Part shown: piece after piece, positions 43,144 through 51,256 of the stretch
Layout of the letters: each line of letters opens with the position of its first letter
How positions within the stretch are numbered: the stretch's first letter is position 1
DNA from: Pseudomonas putida
Lineage (GTDB): Bacteria; Pseudomonadota; Gammaproteobacteria; Pseudomonadales; Pseudomonadaceae
DNA length: 64,000 bases
Direction of reading: 5' to 3'
Assembly (NCBI RefSeq): GCF_028682475.1
Contig: NZ_JANHLE010000002.1
Coordinates: 62,001 to 126,000, forward strand
The notes under the pieces: model-generated
What the model was told of the DNA's origin: nothing
The model's input: only the letters and a program-made list of their open reading frames with translations
Database searches by the model: none
Translations under genes and position numbers: made by a program

Positions 43144-44568
43144 TTAACTCAGGGCCTTCCGATCCTGTGAGTGCAGCGCATTACTCTGTGCTAACGGTTC
43201 AGCGTAGTACGACACCTTGTACTGGAGCTCGTCATCTACTGGCGAGCTGTCCCCGCCGCCGTCAGGATCTCCCCAGGTGACTACCCTGCTGTCGGCGGTC
43301 AGGGCAGCGAAGTTATAGCTGTTGGAATAGAGGGCGACTACATTGGTGAGTTTGCCGACTACGTCCTCCGGTACGACACCACCGGTCCTATGATGGCCCC
43401 AGGCCCTCACCTTGCCGGTCTTGCGCAGGACGGCGAACGCACCGTTCGAGCTGGCGATCTGCACGATGTCGTCGAGAGTGGAAATATCATCAGGCACGGT
43501 GCTGGAGGGTTGATCAGGGCTTCCCCAGGCCACGACTTTGCCAGTGCTGCTTAGCGCGGCAAACGAAGAAGCGGTGGAGACCATAGAGATGATGTCGGTG
43601 GATTCACCTATGATCGTTTTCATCTCTCCGATGTACTCGGAAACGCCCCAGGCGACCACATGGCCGGTGGCGCGACGAGCCGTGAAGACCCCGTCGTAGC
43701 AACTGCAGCTCAGTTCCACGATATCGGTCAAGGCAGCGATGTCTTCGGGCACCAAGCCCCCGCGGAATTCTTCGCCCCAGGCGACCACCGTGCCGTTGCC
43801 GCGTCTGGCAGCGAAGGCAGTGGCGGTGGCCGACACCTCCTGGATGTCGGACAATGCAGCGATATTGTCGGGGACCCTACCACCTTCCGTTGGCTCGCCC
43901 CAGGCAACCACGTGCCCACTCTGGCGGAGTGCCGCGAAAGCTCTATAGTTGCCTACCAGAGATTGAACGTCGCTCAGCCCACCGATGGCCTCTGGCACGC
44001 GACTCCCCCAAGCTGATACTGAATTCTTGTCGTTGATCGCGGCAAAGGCATAACCGTTGGCATGTACCAGCCCAAAGGGGCGCGGCATTAGCACCTGCCA
44101 ACTATTATCACTGCTCCAGGACACCAGTTGATTACTGTGTGTAAGTGCGGCGAAGGCGATTCCTGTGCAAAAGACCTCCTTGATGTCTTTCATGCTGCCG
44201 ATGCCGTTTGGGATGCTCCCACCATAATCTGGGTTGCCCCAGCCGATGATATCCCCACTGTCGCGCAGGGCCACGAAGGCGGGCAGTTTCCCTGTAAGGG
44301 CCGATGAGGAGCCGATCAGGTTCGGTACATTGAGGATGACCAGCTCATCGTTGGCTTTTACGTGCAACTGTCGGCTCGGATCGGTATCACGCCAGGTCGA
44401 GCTGGGGGCGCTCCAGCTCTCATCGCCTGCATATTGCCATTGGGCGTCCAGAGGGCCATTGTTCGCATCGAGCGCCACCAGCAGCCGCGATTTCCCAAAG
44501 GGGAAGAAGGCGCCGTACGTCCAGCGGGCGCCCATGATTTTTAATGAGTTCAGTGGCTTGGTTGTCAT
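43144..44568 (-). CDS. RCC1-like repeat protein
   Basis: A 474-residue protein whose residues about 95-460 consist of roughly nine repeats of 36-42 residues with the consensus AFAALRxxGxVVAWGxxxxGGxVP, followed by xxIAxLxDIxxV. This resembles bacterial RCC1/alpha-tubulin-suppressor-like repeats, which build beta-propellers for protein binding. Residues 1-95 are a separate beta-rich segment (LLVALDANNGPLDAQWQY). No signal peptide or membrane helix is visible. GC is lower and codon use more relaxed than in the flanking core genes. It starts two bases after the stop of a 77-codon gene, suggesting coupled translation. Its binding partner is unknown. Confidence 0.75.
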   Translation of the reverse strand: MTTKPLNSLKIMGARWTYGAFFPFGKSRLLVALDANNGPLDAQWQYAGDESWSAPSSTWRDTDPSRQLHVKANDELVILNVPNLIGSSSALTGKLPAFVALRDSGDIIGWGNPDYGGSIPNGIGSMKDIKEVFCTGIAFAALTHSNQLVSWSSDNSWQVLMPRPFGLVHANGYAFAAINDKNSVSAWGSRVPEAIGGLSDVQSLVGNYRAFAALRQSGHVVAWGEPTEGGRVPDNIAALSDIQEVSATATAFAARRGNGTVVAWGEEFRGGLVPEDIAALTDIVELSCSCYDGVFTARRATGHVVAWGVSEYIGEMKTIIGESTDIISMVSTASSFAALSSTGKVVAWGSPDQPSSTVPDDISTLDDIVQIASSNGAFAVLRKTGKVRAWGHHRTGGVVPEDVVGKLTNVVALYSNSYNFAALTADSRVVTWGDPDGGGDSSPVDDELQYKVSYYAEPLAQSNALHSQDRKALS

Positions 44569-44570
44569 GC

Positions 44571-44804
44571 TCAGCTTCTTAGTGGTTCAACGAAGTAATC
44601 GGCGATCACCTGGCCGTCGAGCTCTTGCTCAGCGGTGGTTTTTGGAGCGGCAGGACACAGGGCTGGTGCCCACCCGATCACTTGAAGCTCCCCGTCGTGC
44701 GCCTTCCGATAGGTGAACGAGGGCATTGGACGCTTTGTGCGAGCAGGTCCACAACTGGCAAAAATGATAGGTTTTAAACGGGGCTTGCTAGCGTTGGTCG
44801 GCAC
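44571..44804 (-). CDS. small hypothetical protein upstream of the RCC1-like gene (77 aa)
   Basis: A 77-residue frame with a basic, Pro/Lys-rich N terminus (MPTNASKPRLKPIIFASCGP) and an acidic C-terminal half (TAEQELDGQVIADYFVEPLR). It ends two bases before the start of the RCC1-like gene. The compositional change matches that gene, so both probably came together. It could be a genuine small protein, the remnant of a larger gene, or a mis-set N-terminal piece of the same locus; no family is recognised. Confidence 0.45.
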   Translation of the reverse strand: MPTNASKPRLKPIIFASCGPARTKRPMPSFTYRKAHDGELQVIGWAPALCPAAPKTTAEQELDGQVIADYFVEPLRS

Positions 44805-44941
44805 GCCGACATGTCGTGGCTGACCCGAGCAGTCAGCAGAGAGTGCCGCATCGCTTTGTCTGCGGCGCGGTAGGGATTATTGAATTACCCCAGTATCGTT
44901 CAGCGGGTGTGAAAGATCATCGCTGAGTCGTGACAGGGATC

Positions 44942-44961
44942 GGTGCAAGCGGGCTTGCACC
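44942..44961. terminator. hairpin at the end of the HAD-ABC operon
   Basis: GGTGCAAG, CGGG loop, CTTGCACC: an eight-pair perfect stem in REP-like sequence, about 27 bases beyond the HAD stop. No strong T run is present. Confidence 0.45.
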
Positions 44962-44987
44962 GCGATGGATAGCGGGGATCGGCTTCT

Positions 44988-45641
44988 TCAGCTCCAGGTA
45001 TGAATCGGCCACCCAGCCTTCTCGGCCTGCTCACGCAACACCGGATCCGGATTGACCACATGCGGGTAATCCACCTTCAGTAACAGCGGCAGGTCATTAC
45101 GCGAGTCGGAATAGAAACTCGCGCCTTCCAGGTTCTCTTCTTCCTGATCCAGCCATTCCAGCAAGCGGGTGATCTTGCCCTCGCGGTAGGTAAGGGTGCC
45201 GACGGTCTTGCCGGTGTAAACACCGTTCACCACCTCCAGCTCGATGCCGAGAATCTCATCGATGCCCAAGCGTTCGGCAATCGGCGCGACCAAGTGGGTG
45301 CCGGAGGCGGAGATCACCAGGATCCGGTCACCCGCCTTGCGATGGGCGGCGATGGTGTGGGTTGCATCGCTGAAGATGATCGGCTCGATGAAGTCTTCTA
45401 CCCACGGCCCCACCAGATGACCGACTTCAGCCGGTGTACGCCCGATCAATGGCTCCAGACTGAAGGCCATGTAATCCTCCATGGCCAGGTGCCCGCGGCC
45501 GTAGGCATCCATCAGCTCCTTGTCGCGCCGCAGGAAGGATTCGCCATCGACCCAGCCAAGGCGGACCATCTGTTCGCTCCACAGCGAGGCGCAATCGCCG
45601 TGGATCAGGGTTTCATCCAGATCGAAAATCGCTAGTGCCAT
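44988..45641 (-). CDS. HAD-superfamily hydrolase (IB subfamily)
   Basis: A 217-residue phosphatase of the SerB-like HAD-IB group. Motif I is IFDLDETLIHGD (nucleophile Asp and acid Asp), motif II ILVISASGTH, motif III with Lys in REGKITRLLEWL, and motif IV SDSRNDLPLL. The ATG at 45641 follows ACAGGAG. It is the last gene of the ABC importer operon, 25 bases after the ATPase gene. It probably dephosphorylates a product made from the imported compound; homologues are often labelled phosphoserine phosphatase-like, but no serine context exists here. Confidence 0.85.
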   Translation of the reverse strand: MALAIFDLDETLIHGDCASLWSEQMVRLGWVDGESFLRRDKELMDAYGRGHLAMEDYMAFSLEPLIGRTPAEVGHLVGPWVEDFIEPIIFSDATHTIAAHRKAGDRILVISASGTHLVAPIAERLGIDEILGIELEVVNGVYTGKTVGTLTYREGKITRLLEWLDQEEENLEGASFYSDSRNDLPLLLKVDYPHVVNPDPVLREQAEKAGWPIHTWS

Positions 45642-45666
45642 GTTCGGAAATACTCCTGTGCAACCC

Positions 45667-46656
45667 TCAGGCGACTTCGCAGAGGGCGGTGGGATCGATC
45701 GACAAGGATACCCGCTGGCCGTCCGGGTGCAGGTCGGCGGACGAGCGGTTGAGTACATCGACCAACAATTCTACCCCGCGGGCTTCGATGCGGTAGCGGA
45801 TCACGTTGCCCAGCAGGCTGTGGCTGCGTACCTGACCTTCCAGCTCACCGCTGAGGCTCAGGGCGATGGCTTCCGGGCGGATCGCCAGGCGGCTTTTCAC
45901 CGGGCGCTGCAGCAGGCGGCTGGCGCTGGCGGCGTCGAGCAGGTTGTAGTTGCCGATAAAGCCTGCGGCGAACACGTCCACCGGCGCGGTGTAGAGGGTT
46001 TCGGCATCGCCGCTCTGGACGATGCGGCCCTGGTTCATCAGGAAAATCCGGTCTGACATCGTCAGCGCCTCTTCCTGGTCATGGGTGACGAAAATGGTGG
46101 TCAGGCCCAGTTCGCGCTGGATCTGGCGGATCTGTTCGCGCAGGTGCTTGCGAATCCGCGCATCCAGCGCCGACAGTGGCTCATCGAGCAGCAGCAGGCG
46201 TGGGCGGGTGACCAGCGAGCGAGCCAGGGCCACACGCTGGCACTGGCCGCCGGACAGCTGGTGCGGATAACGGCTGGCGAAGTCCTGCAACTCGACCAGT
46301 TGCAACACCTCACGGACACGGCTGCGGCTGTCGTCGGCATTGACCTTTTGCATGCGCAGGCCAAAGGCGACGTTCTGCTCCACGGTCATGTTGGGAAACA
46401 AGGCGTAGCTCTGGAACACCATGCCGATCCCGCGTTTTTGCGGGCTCAGGGGTACCAGGTCGTTGCCGTCGAGGAGAATCTTGCCGCTGTCGACCGCGGT
46501 CAGCCCGGCAATGCAGCGCAGAAGGGTGGATTTGCCGCAGCCGGAGGGGCCGAGCAAGGTGACAAACTCGCCACGCTGGATCTGGCAGTTGATGTCGGTG
46601 AACACCGGGCTTGCGCCATAGCTTTTTTGCAGATTCTGTACGCTGACAAAACTCAT
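45667..46656 (-). CDS. ABC transporter ATP-binding protein
   Basis: A 329-residue importer ATPase of the polyamine/iron/phosphonate type. Walker A is GPSGCGKST, signature LSGGQCQRVALAR, Walker B LLLLDEPLSALD, and switch His in FVTHDQEEAL. A C-terminal TOBE-like regulatory domain starts near residue 240. It overlaps nothing but starts within two bases of the upstream permease stop. It works with the two permeases at 46658 and 47442 and the binding protein at 49186. Confidence 0.9.
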   Translation of the reverse strand: MSFVSVQNLQKSYGASPVFTDINCQIQRGEFVTLLGPSGCGKSTLLRCIAGLTAVDSGKILLDGNDLVPLSPQKRGIGMVFQSYALFPNMTVEQNVAFGLRMQKVNADDSRSRVREVLQLVELQDFASRYPHQLSGGQCQRVALARSLVTRPRLLLLDEPLSALDARIRKHLREQIRQIQRELGLTTIFVTHDQEEALTMSDRIFLMNQGRIVQSGDAETLYTAPVDVFAAGFIGNYNLLDAASASRLLQRPVKSRLAIRPEAIALSLSGELEGQVRSHSLLGNVIRYRIEARGVELLVDVLNRSSADLHPDGQRVSLSIDPTALCEVA

Positions 46657-46657
46657 A

Positions 46658-47455
46658 TCAGGACTTGTCCTTGTTCAGGCGGTTGGCTGCCCAGGTCAGC
46701 ACCAGCACGAAGAGGAAATAGGAAATCACCAGCGCACTGTTGAAGTGACCACTGCTGTTGCGCATGTTGTTCAGGTACACCTGCAGGGTCTCGTAGCGGG
46801 TGCCGACCAGCAGGTTGGCGAAGACGAACTCGCCAAACAGGAACGAGAACGACAGCAGCAAGGCCACCAGCAGGCCCTTGCGCAGGTTCGGCAGCACCAC
46901 CAGGAACGCCGCCTGGAAGGTGCTGGCGCCGAGCAGTTGGGCGGCGTCCATCAGGTCGCGCAGGTTGATTGCTTGCAGGTTGTTGGTGATCGCCCGGTAC
47001 ATGAACGGCAAGGCTACGGTGAAGTAACAGCCGATCAGGATCCAAGGCGTGCCGACCATGGCCATCGGCCCGGAGCCGTATAGCTGCAGCAAGCCCACCG
47101 AAGACACCACCGGTGGTACGGCGAAGGGCAGCAGGATGAGAATGTTCATCAACGCGTCGAGCCGCGGGAAGTGGTAGTGGACCACGAACAGCAACGGCAG
47201 GATCAGCAGCACCGACAGCAGCAGCGCACCGACGCAGACCAGCAGCGACTGGCCGAAGGCCGCCAGAAAGCGCGGGTCGCTCCACAGTGCCACGTACCAC
47301 TTGAAGGTCAGACCGCTGGGCAACAGGCTTGCCGACCAGCTGGTGGCCAGGGAATAGAGCAGGGTGCCAGCCAGCGGCAGCAACAGGATGATGAACAGCA
47401 AATAGACCATCAGGCGATGGTAGAGGCGGGTCGTGCCCGGTTCAGCGCGCGACAT
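46658..47455 (-). CDS. ABC transporter permease, second subunit
   Basis: A 265-residue membrane subunit with six helices and the EAA-like loop DAAQLLGASTFQAAFLVVLP, which contacts the ATPase. It is similar to PhnV/PotC-type permeases. AGGAG precedes the ATG at 47455, and the start overlaps the end of the preceding permease gene by 14 bases, showing tight coupling. It forms a heterodimeric channel with the product of the gene at 47442. Confidence 0.88.
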   Translation of the reverse strand: MSRAEPGTTRLYHRLMVYLLFIILLLPLAGTLLYSLATSWSASLLPSGLTFKWYVALWSDPRFLAAFGQSLLVCVGALLLSVLLILPLLFVVHYHFPRLDALMNILILLPFAVPPVVSSVGLLQLYGSGPMAMVGTPWILIGCYFTVALPFMYRAITNNLQAINLRDLMDAAQLLGASTFQAAFLVVLPNLRKGLLVALLLSFSFLFGEFVFANLLVGTRYETLQVYLNNMRNSSGHFNSALVISYFLFVLVLTWAANRLNKDKS

Positions 47456-48284
47456 GGTAGCTCCTCTTCAACAGCCATTGATGGACGACGGTCACCAGCG
47501 TCATCAGCCCGACCAGGATCATTGCCAGGGCGCTGGCCAGGTTCGGGTCCAGGGAAATATCCCCGGCCACCAGGGCTGCGATACGGATCGGCAGGACGTT
47601 GAAGTTGCCGGTGGTCAAGGCATAGACCGTGGCGTAGGCACCGAGGGCGTTGGCCAGCAGGATCACGAAGGTGCCTAGCAGCGCCGGTGTCATCACCGGC
47701 AGGCCGATGTTCCACCAGTATTGCCAGGCGTTGGCGCCGAGCAGTTCCGCCGATTCGCGCCAGTCTTCACGCAGGGCGTCGAAGGCCGGGTAGAGCAGCA
47801 GGACACCCAGCGGAATCTGGAAGTAGGTATAGAGGATGATCAACCCGGTCTTCGAATAGAGGTTGAAGTCCTCGATGATCCCGGCTTGTTTCAGCAGCAT
47901 GGTCAGCGCGCCGTTGAAACCGAGCAGGATGATGAAAGCGAAGGCCAGCGGCACGCCGGCGAAGTTGCTGGTCATGTTGGCGAAGGCGTTGACGAAGTCG
48001 CGCAGGCGCGAGTCGACCTTGCGCAGCGAATAGCTGCCGAGAATGGCGATGAGCAGGCCGAACACACTAGACCAGAAACTGATTTCCAGGCTGTGCTGGA
48101 TCGCCTGGCGGTAGAACCTGGACTGGAATACTTTGCTGAAATTGGCCAGGCCCCAGCCGCTTTCGGCCTGCAGGCTGTGGATCGCCACCCAAGCCAGCGG
48201 GGCGATCTGGAAAATGATGAAAAACAGCGCAAACGGCAGCAGGAACAGCGATGCCAGCCACTTGCTGCGTTTGATCGAATTCAC
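47442..48284 (-). CDS. ABC transporter permease, first subunit
   Basis: A 280-residue membrane subunit with six helices and the ATPase-contacting loop ESAELLGANAWQYWWNIGLP. It is similar to PhnU/PotB-type permeases. The GTG at 48284 overlaps the upstream stop (GTGA) and has GGGAG at proper distance; an earlier in-frame GTG at 48302 is less likely. It pairs with the next permease. Confidence 0.88.
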   Translation of the reverse strand: MNSIKRSKWLASLFLLPFALFFIIFQIAPLAWVAIHSLQAESGWGLANFSKVFQSRFYRQAIQHSLEISFWSSVFGLLIAILGSYSLRKVDSRLRDFVNAFANMTSNFAGVPLAFAFIILLGFNGALTMLLKQAGIIEDFNLYSKTGLIILYTYFQIPLGVLLLYPAFDALREDWRESAELLGANAWQYWWNIGLPVMTPALLGTFVILLANALGAYATVYALTTGNFNVLPIRIAALVAGDISLDPNLASALAMILVGLMTLVTVVHQWLLKRSYHVAR

Positions 48285-49087
48285 TTGAGCAGCTCCCGGC
48301 ACACCGGTTTGTCGTGGGGCACGCCCAGCAGTTCACAGATCGTCCCGCACAGTTCGGTTTGCAGCGGCTTGGCGGCGGGATCGAGGCTGAAGGCATCGCC
48401 AAACACGAACAGTGGCACCTCGCGTTCCTCGGCCAGCAGGCCGTTGTGCGAGCGGTCGTTGTTCATGCCATGGTCAGCGGTTACCAGTACCTGATAACCC
48501 TCTTGCAGCCAGGTTTGCAGGTAGTCGGCCAGGAGAATGTCGGCACTGCGCGCGCTGTTGCGGTACTGGCTGCTGTCCAGGCCATGGCGGTGGCCGGCGT
48601 CGTCGATGTTCATCGGATGCACCAGGAGGAAGTTCGGTGCATGGCGGCGGCGCAGGTACTCGGCATCGGCGAACAGGTGCGAATCCGGGTAATGGTCGGC
48701 GTAGTAGAACAAGCCATGCTGGATCGGCAGCTTGGGCGCGTGGGTGTGACGGTCACGCAGCGGGTCGAACGGCGAGCGGTTGTACAGCTCGCTGACCCAG
48801 TGATAGGCCGCCGCCGCAGTGCCCAGCCCGGCTTCACGGGCGTAGTGGAAGATGCTGCGCTGGTTGGACAGGCGGGTGACGTTGTTGTGCACGATACCGC
48901 TGTCGATGGGCGGCACGCCGGTGAGGATGCACTCGTACAGCGGGCGCGACAGGGCCGGCAGTTCGCATTCCAGGCGGTACAGGGCTGCGCGGTCGGCCTC
49001 GACATAGGCATGCAGGTGGCCCATGGCGTGGTGCGCGACCTGATGGTTGAGACCATCGAGCACGACCAGGATGACGTTGTTGTTCAT
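48281..49087 (-). CDS. alkaline-phosphatase-superfamily phosphodiesterase
   Basis: A 268-residue enzyme of the nucleotide pyrophosphatase/phosphodiesterase branch. Metal ligands are visible in VILVVLDGLN (Asp), HPMNIDDAGHRHG (Asp, His) and VTADHGMNND (Asp-His), and the likely Ser/Thr nucleophile lies around ALSRPLYECILTG. No signal peptide is present, so unlike many relatives it should act in the cytoplasm. GCGGAGAAACC precedes the ATG at 49087. Coding inside an importer operon beside a HAD phosphatase suggests it cleaves a phosphodiester or phosphonate brought in by the transporter. Confidence 0.82.
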   Translation of the reverse strand: MNNNVILVVLDGLNHQVAHHAMGHLHAYVEADRAALYRLECELPALSRPLYECILTGVPPIDSGIVHNNVTRLSNQRSIFHYAREAGLGTAAAAYHWVSELYNRSPFDPLRDRHTHAPKLPIQHGLFYYADHYPDSHLFADAEYLRRRHAPNFLLVHPMNIDDAGHRHGLDSSQYRNSARSADILLADYLQTWLQEGYQVLVTADHGMNNDRSHNGLLAEEREVPLFVFGDAFSLDPAAKPLQTELCGTICELLGVPHDKPVCRELLK

Positions 49088-49114
49088 GGTTTCTCCGCAG
49101 TAGGTGGTGGCCTT

Positions 49115-49179
49115 ATCGCGGGGCAAGCCCGCTCCCACCGGAATGTAATGCCCCGGTGGGAGCGGGCTTGCCCCGCGAT
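49115..49179. repeat. REP-type inverted repeat, class A
   Basis: ATCGCGGGGCAAGCCCGCTC and its inverse enclose about 25 bases between the binding-protein gene and the phosphodiesterase gene. It may lower expression of the downstream operon genes relative to the binding protein. Confidence 0.9.
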
Positions 49180-49185
49180 CAAGGA

Positions 49186-50250
49186 TCACTCCATCTCGAT
49201 GATCACTTGCTCCTGCCACTTCTGCGGCAGTGCCTTGGAGGTCGCTTCCCATGCCGCCGCATCCTTGATCGGCTGCACCGCCTTGTATTGCTCGTTGGGC
49301 AACAGTTTGGCCTGTACCTCCGCCGGCAAGGTCAGGTGCTCGGCACGAATCGGCCGGGCATGACCTTCAGCCAGGTTGATCTGCCCGGCATCGCTGAAGA
49401 TGTACTCACGGGTCAGCTTGGCGGCATTGGGGTTCTTGGCGTATTTGTTGATGATGGTGGTATAGCCGGAGATCACCGAACCGTCAGACGGGATCAGCAC
49501 TTCGAAACGATTCGGGTCGATCTGCTGGCGATAGCTCAGACCGTTGAAGTCCCAGACTACGCCAACTTCCACTTCACCCTTTTCCAGGGTCTGGATCGTC
49601 GGGTTGGCCAGGGACAGGCGTTTTTGCTTGGCGAGGTCAGCGAACAGCGCCAGGCCCGGCTCGATGTTCTTCTCGCTGCCGCCATTGGCGATGGCAGCAG
49701 CCAGCACGCCGTTGGCCGCTTGGGCTGCGGTGCTCACGTCACCGATGGCCACCTTGTACTTGCCATTTTTCAGGTCTGCCCATTTTTTGGGCATGTCAGC
49801 TTCCTTCACCACTTGCTTGTTGATGATAAAAGCGATGCTGCCGGTATAGGCCAGTGCCCAGTGCCCGTCTTGGTCCTTGGCCCATGCCGGAATCTGCTCC
49901 CAGGTGCTGGGCTTGTAGGCCTGGGTCACGCCCTTGGCCACCGCAATCGGGCCGAAGGCGGCACCGACGTCGCCGATGTCGGCGCTGGCGTTGTCTTTTT
50001 CGGCATCGAACTTGGCCACTTCCTGGGCCGAGCTCATGTCGGTGTCCATGTGCTTGAGGCCGTATTTCTGCGCCAGGTCTTCCCAGGTGCCCTTCCAGTT
50101 GGCCCACGCATCGGGCATGCCTACGCTATTGACTGCGCCTTCCTTGCGGGCGGCGTCTTCGAGGGCCTTGAGGTCGGTGTCGGCGGCCATGGCAGAGGTG
50201 CACAGGGCGATGGTCGAGCCAAGCAGTGATGCCAGAAAAAGCTGTTTCAT
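49186..50250 (-). CDS. ABC transporter substrate-binding protein
   Basis: A 354-residue periplasmic binding protein with a signal peptide ending SAMAA. The mature form has the extracellular solute-binding family 1 pattern of iron/polyamine/phosphonate binders: DAWANWKGTWEDLAQKYG, FDAEKDNASADIGDVGAAFG and GSVISGYTTIINKYAKNPNA. AAGGAGC precedes the ATG at 50250. It is the first and presumably most expressed gene of the operon, with a CTAG-centred operator candidate 66 bases upstream. The ligand is not known; a phosphonate or phosphate ester fits the enzymes coded with it. Confidence 0.88.
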   Translation of the reverse strand: MKQLFLASLLGSTIALCTSAMAADTDLKALEDAARKEGAVNSVGMPDAWANWKGTWEDLAQKYGLKHMDTDMSSAQEVAKFDAEKDNASADIGDVGAAFGPIAVAKGVTQAYKPSTWEQIPAWAKDQDGHWALAYTGSIAFIINKQVVKEADMPKKWADLKNGKYKVAIGDVSTAAQAANGVLAAAIANGGSEKNIEPGLALFADLAKQKRLSLANPTIQTLEKGEVEVGVVWDFNGLSYRQQIDPNRFEVLIPSDGSVISGYTTIINKYAKNPNAAKLTREYIFSDAGQINLAEGHARPIRAEHLTLPAEVQAKLLPNEQYKAVQPIKDAAAWEATSKALPQKWQEQVIIEME

Positions 50251-50315
50251 CCGAAGCTCCTTGGTGGGTGCCTTGCAAAACGCGAATGGTGATGTGGGAC
50301 GTTGTTGCGATTCGG

Positions 50316-50329
50316 TTGGTCTAGGTCAG
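50316..50329. promoter_or_regulatory. CTAG-centred operator candidate before the ABC operon
   Basis: TTGGTCTAGGTCAG is an imperfect palindrome centred on CTAG, matching the pattern TGG-N-CTAG-N-CCA used by many GntR/UTRA regulators. It is 66 bases before the binding-protein start. Confidence 0.5.
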
Positions 50330-50514
50330 CAATACCCGAGCCAAGGTAGGCCTGTTGCATGACAATTTGATGTCCAGCGCCGCTCCCGGTCAGGGCTTGC
50401 ACCCCTGAAAATCAAGCGTAGACCACCCTGGCTGTCATCTGAGATTCATCTGCTTTGCCTAGGCTTGCACTAATCTCATAGCCCTGAAGGCGCCCATTGT
50501 GTGCGCTGCCGGTG

Positions 50515-50528
50515 CTGGACTAGTCCAG
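50515..50528. promoter_or_regulatory. CTAG-centred operator candidate before the GntR gene
   Basis: CTGGACTAGTCCAG is a perfect 14-base palindrome 15 bases before the GntR start. Its centre matches that of the site at 50316-50329, suggesting one regulator binds both divergent promoters. Confidence 0.6.
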
Positions 50529-50542
50529 ATAGGTAACCTTCG

Positions 50543-51256
50543 ATGCAGCCACTGCCGCCGCGCGCAGTAACAGCTATCTGTCATGCCCTGCAGGAGCAGA
50601 TCGAGCATGGCCTTCTCTCGCCCGGCTGCAAGCTGCCGGCCGAGCGCAAGCTCAGCGAGGTGTTCGATACCACGCGCATCACGTTGCGCGAGGCGCTGGT
50701 GCAGCTGGAGGCACGCGGGCTGATTTACCGCGAGGAGCGGCGCGGCTGGTTTGTCGCGCCCGAACGGCTGACTTACGACCTGATCGAACGCAGCCACTTT
50801 CATGCGATGGTCCGCGAACAGGGGCGCGAGGCGCATACGGAACTGTTGTCGGCGCGTTTGTTACCGGCGGCCGCGGCAGTATGCGCACGACTGCAGTTGT
50901 CGCCGCTGTCGAGCGTGATCCAGATCTGCCGCCTGCGGCGGATTGACGGCCGTGCGGTGCTGTATGCCGAGCATTACCTGAACCCCGAGCATTTTCCGGG
51001 CATTCTTGAGCACGACCTCAGTCAGTCGCTGACCGAGCTCTATGCTCGCCACTACGGCATCGAATACGGCAGGGTGCGTTTCGAGATTCTGCCCACCGCA
51101 CTGCCCGTGGCGGCGGCCTTGGCGCTCAAGGTTTCAGCCGGCAGCCCGGGCCTGCACATCACCCGGATCAACAGCGATCAGCAGGGCAGGCTGATCGACT
51201 GTGATCTTGAGTACTGGCGGCACGATGCGATCCGCATCAAGGCCGAAGCCGGTTAG
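50543..51256 (+). CDS. GntR-family regulator with UTRA domain
   Basis: A 237-residue HutC/PhnF-type repressor. The winged helix-turn-helix occupies residues 8-72 (LPAERKLSEVFDTTRITLRE, then ALVQLEARGLIYREERRGWF), and the UTRA ligand-binding domain covers residues about 90-230. It is divergent from the ABC importer operon and flanked by two CTAG-centred palindromes, so it probably represses that operon and itself until an imported metabolite binds. Its stop overlaps by four bases that of the convergent MscS gene. Confidence 0.88.
   Translation: MQPLPPRAVTAICHALQEQIEHGLLSPGCKLPAERKLSEVFDTTRITLREALVQLEARGLIYREERRGWFVAPERLTYDLIERSHFHAMVREQGREAHTELLSARLLPAAAAVCARLQLSPLSSVIQICRLRRIDGRAVLYAEHYLNPEHFPGILEHDLSQSLTELYARHYGIEYGRVRFEILPTALPVAAALALKVSAGSPGLHITRINSDQQGRLIDCDLEYWRHDAIRIKAEAG

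Noticed and set aside
43144..44804. Polymorphic toxin or insecticidal toxin locus
   Set aside because: The RCC1-like protein has no nuclease or other toxic domain, no secretion-associated N-terminal domain, and no immunity-type partner that can be recognised.
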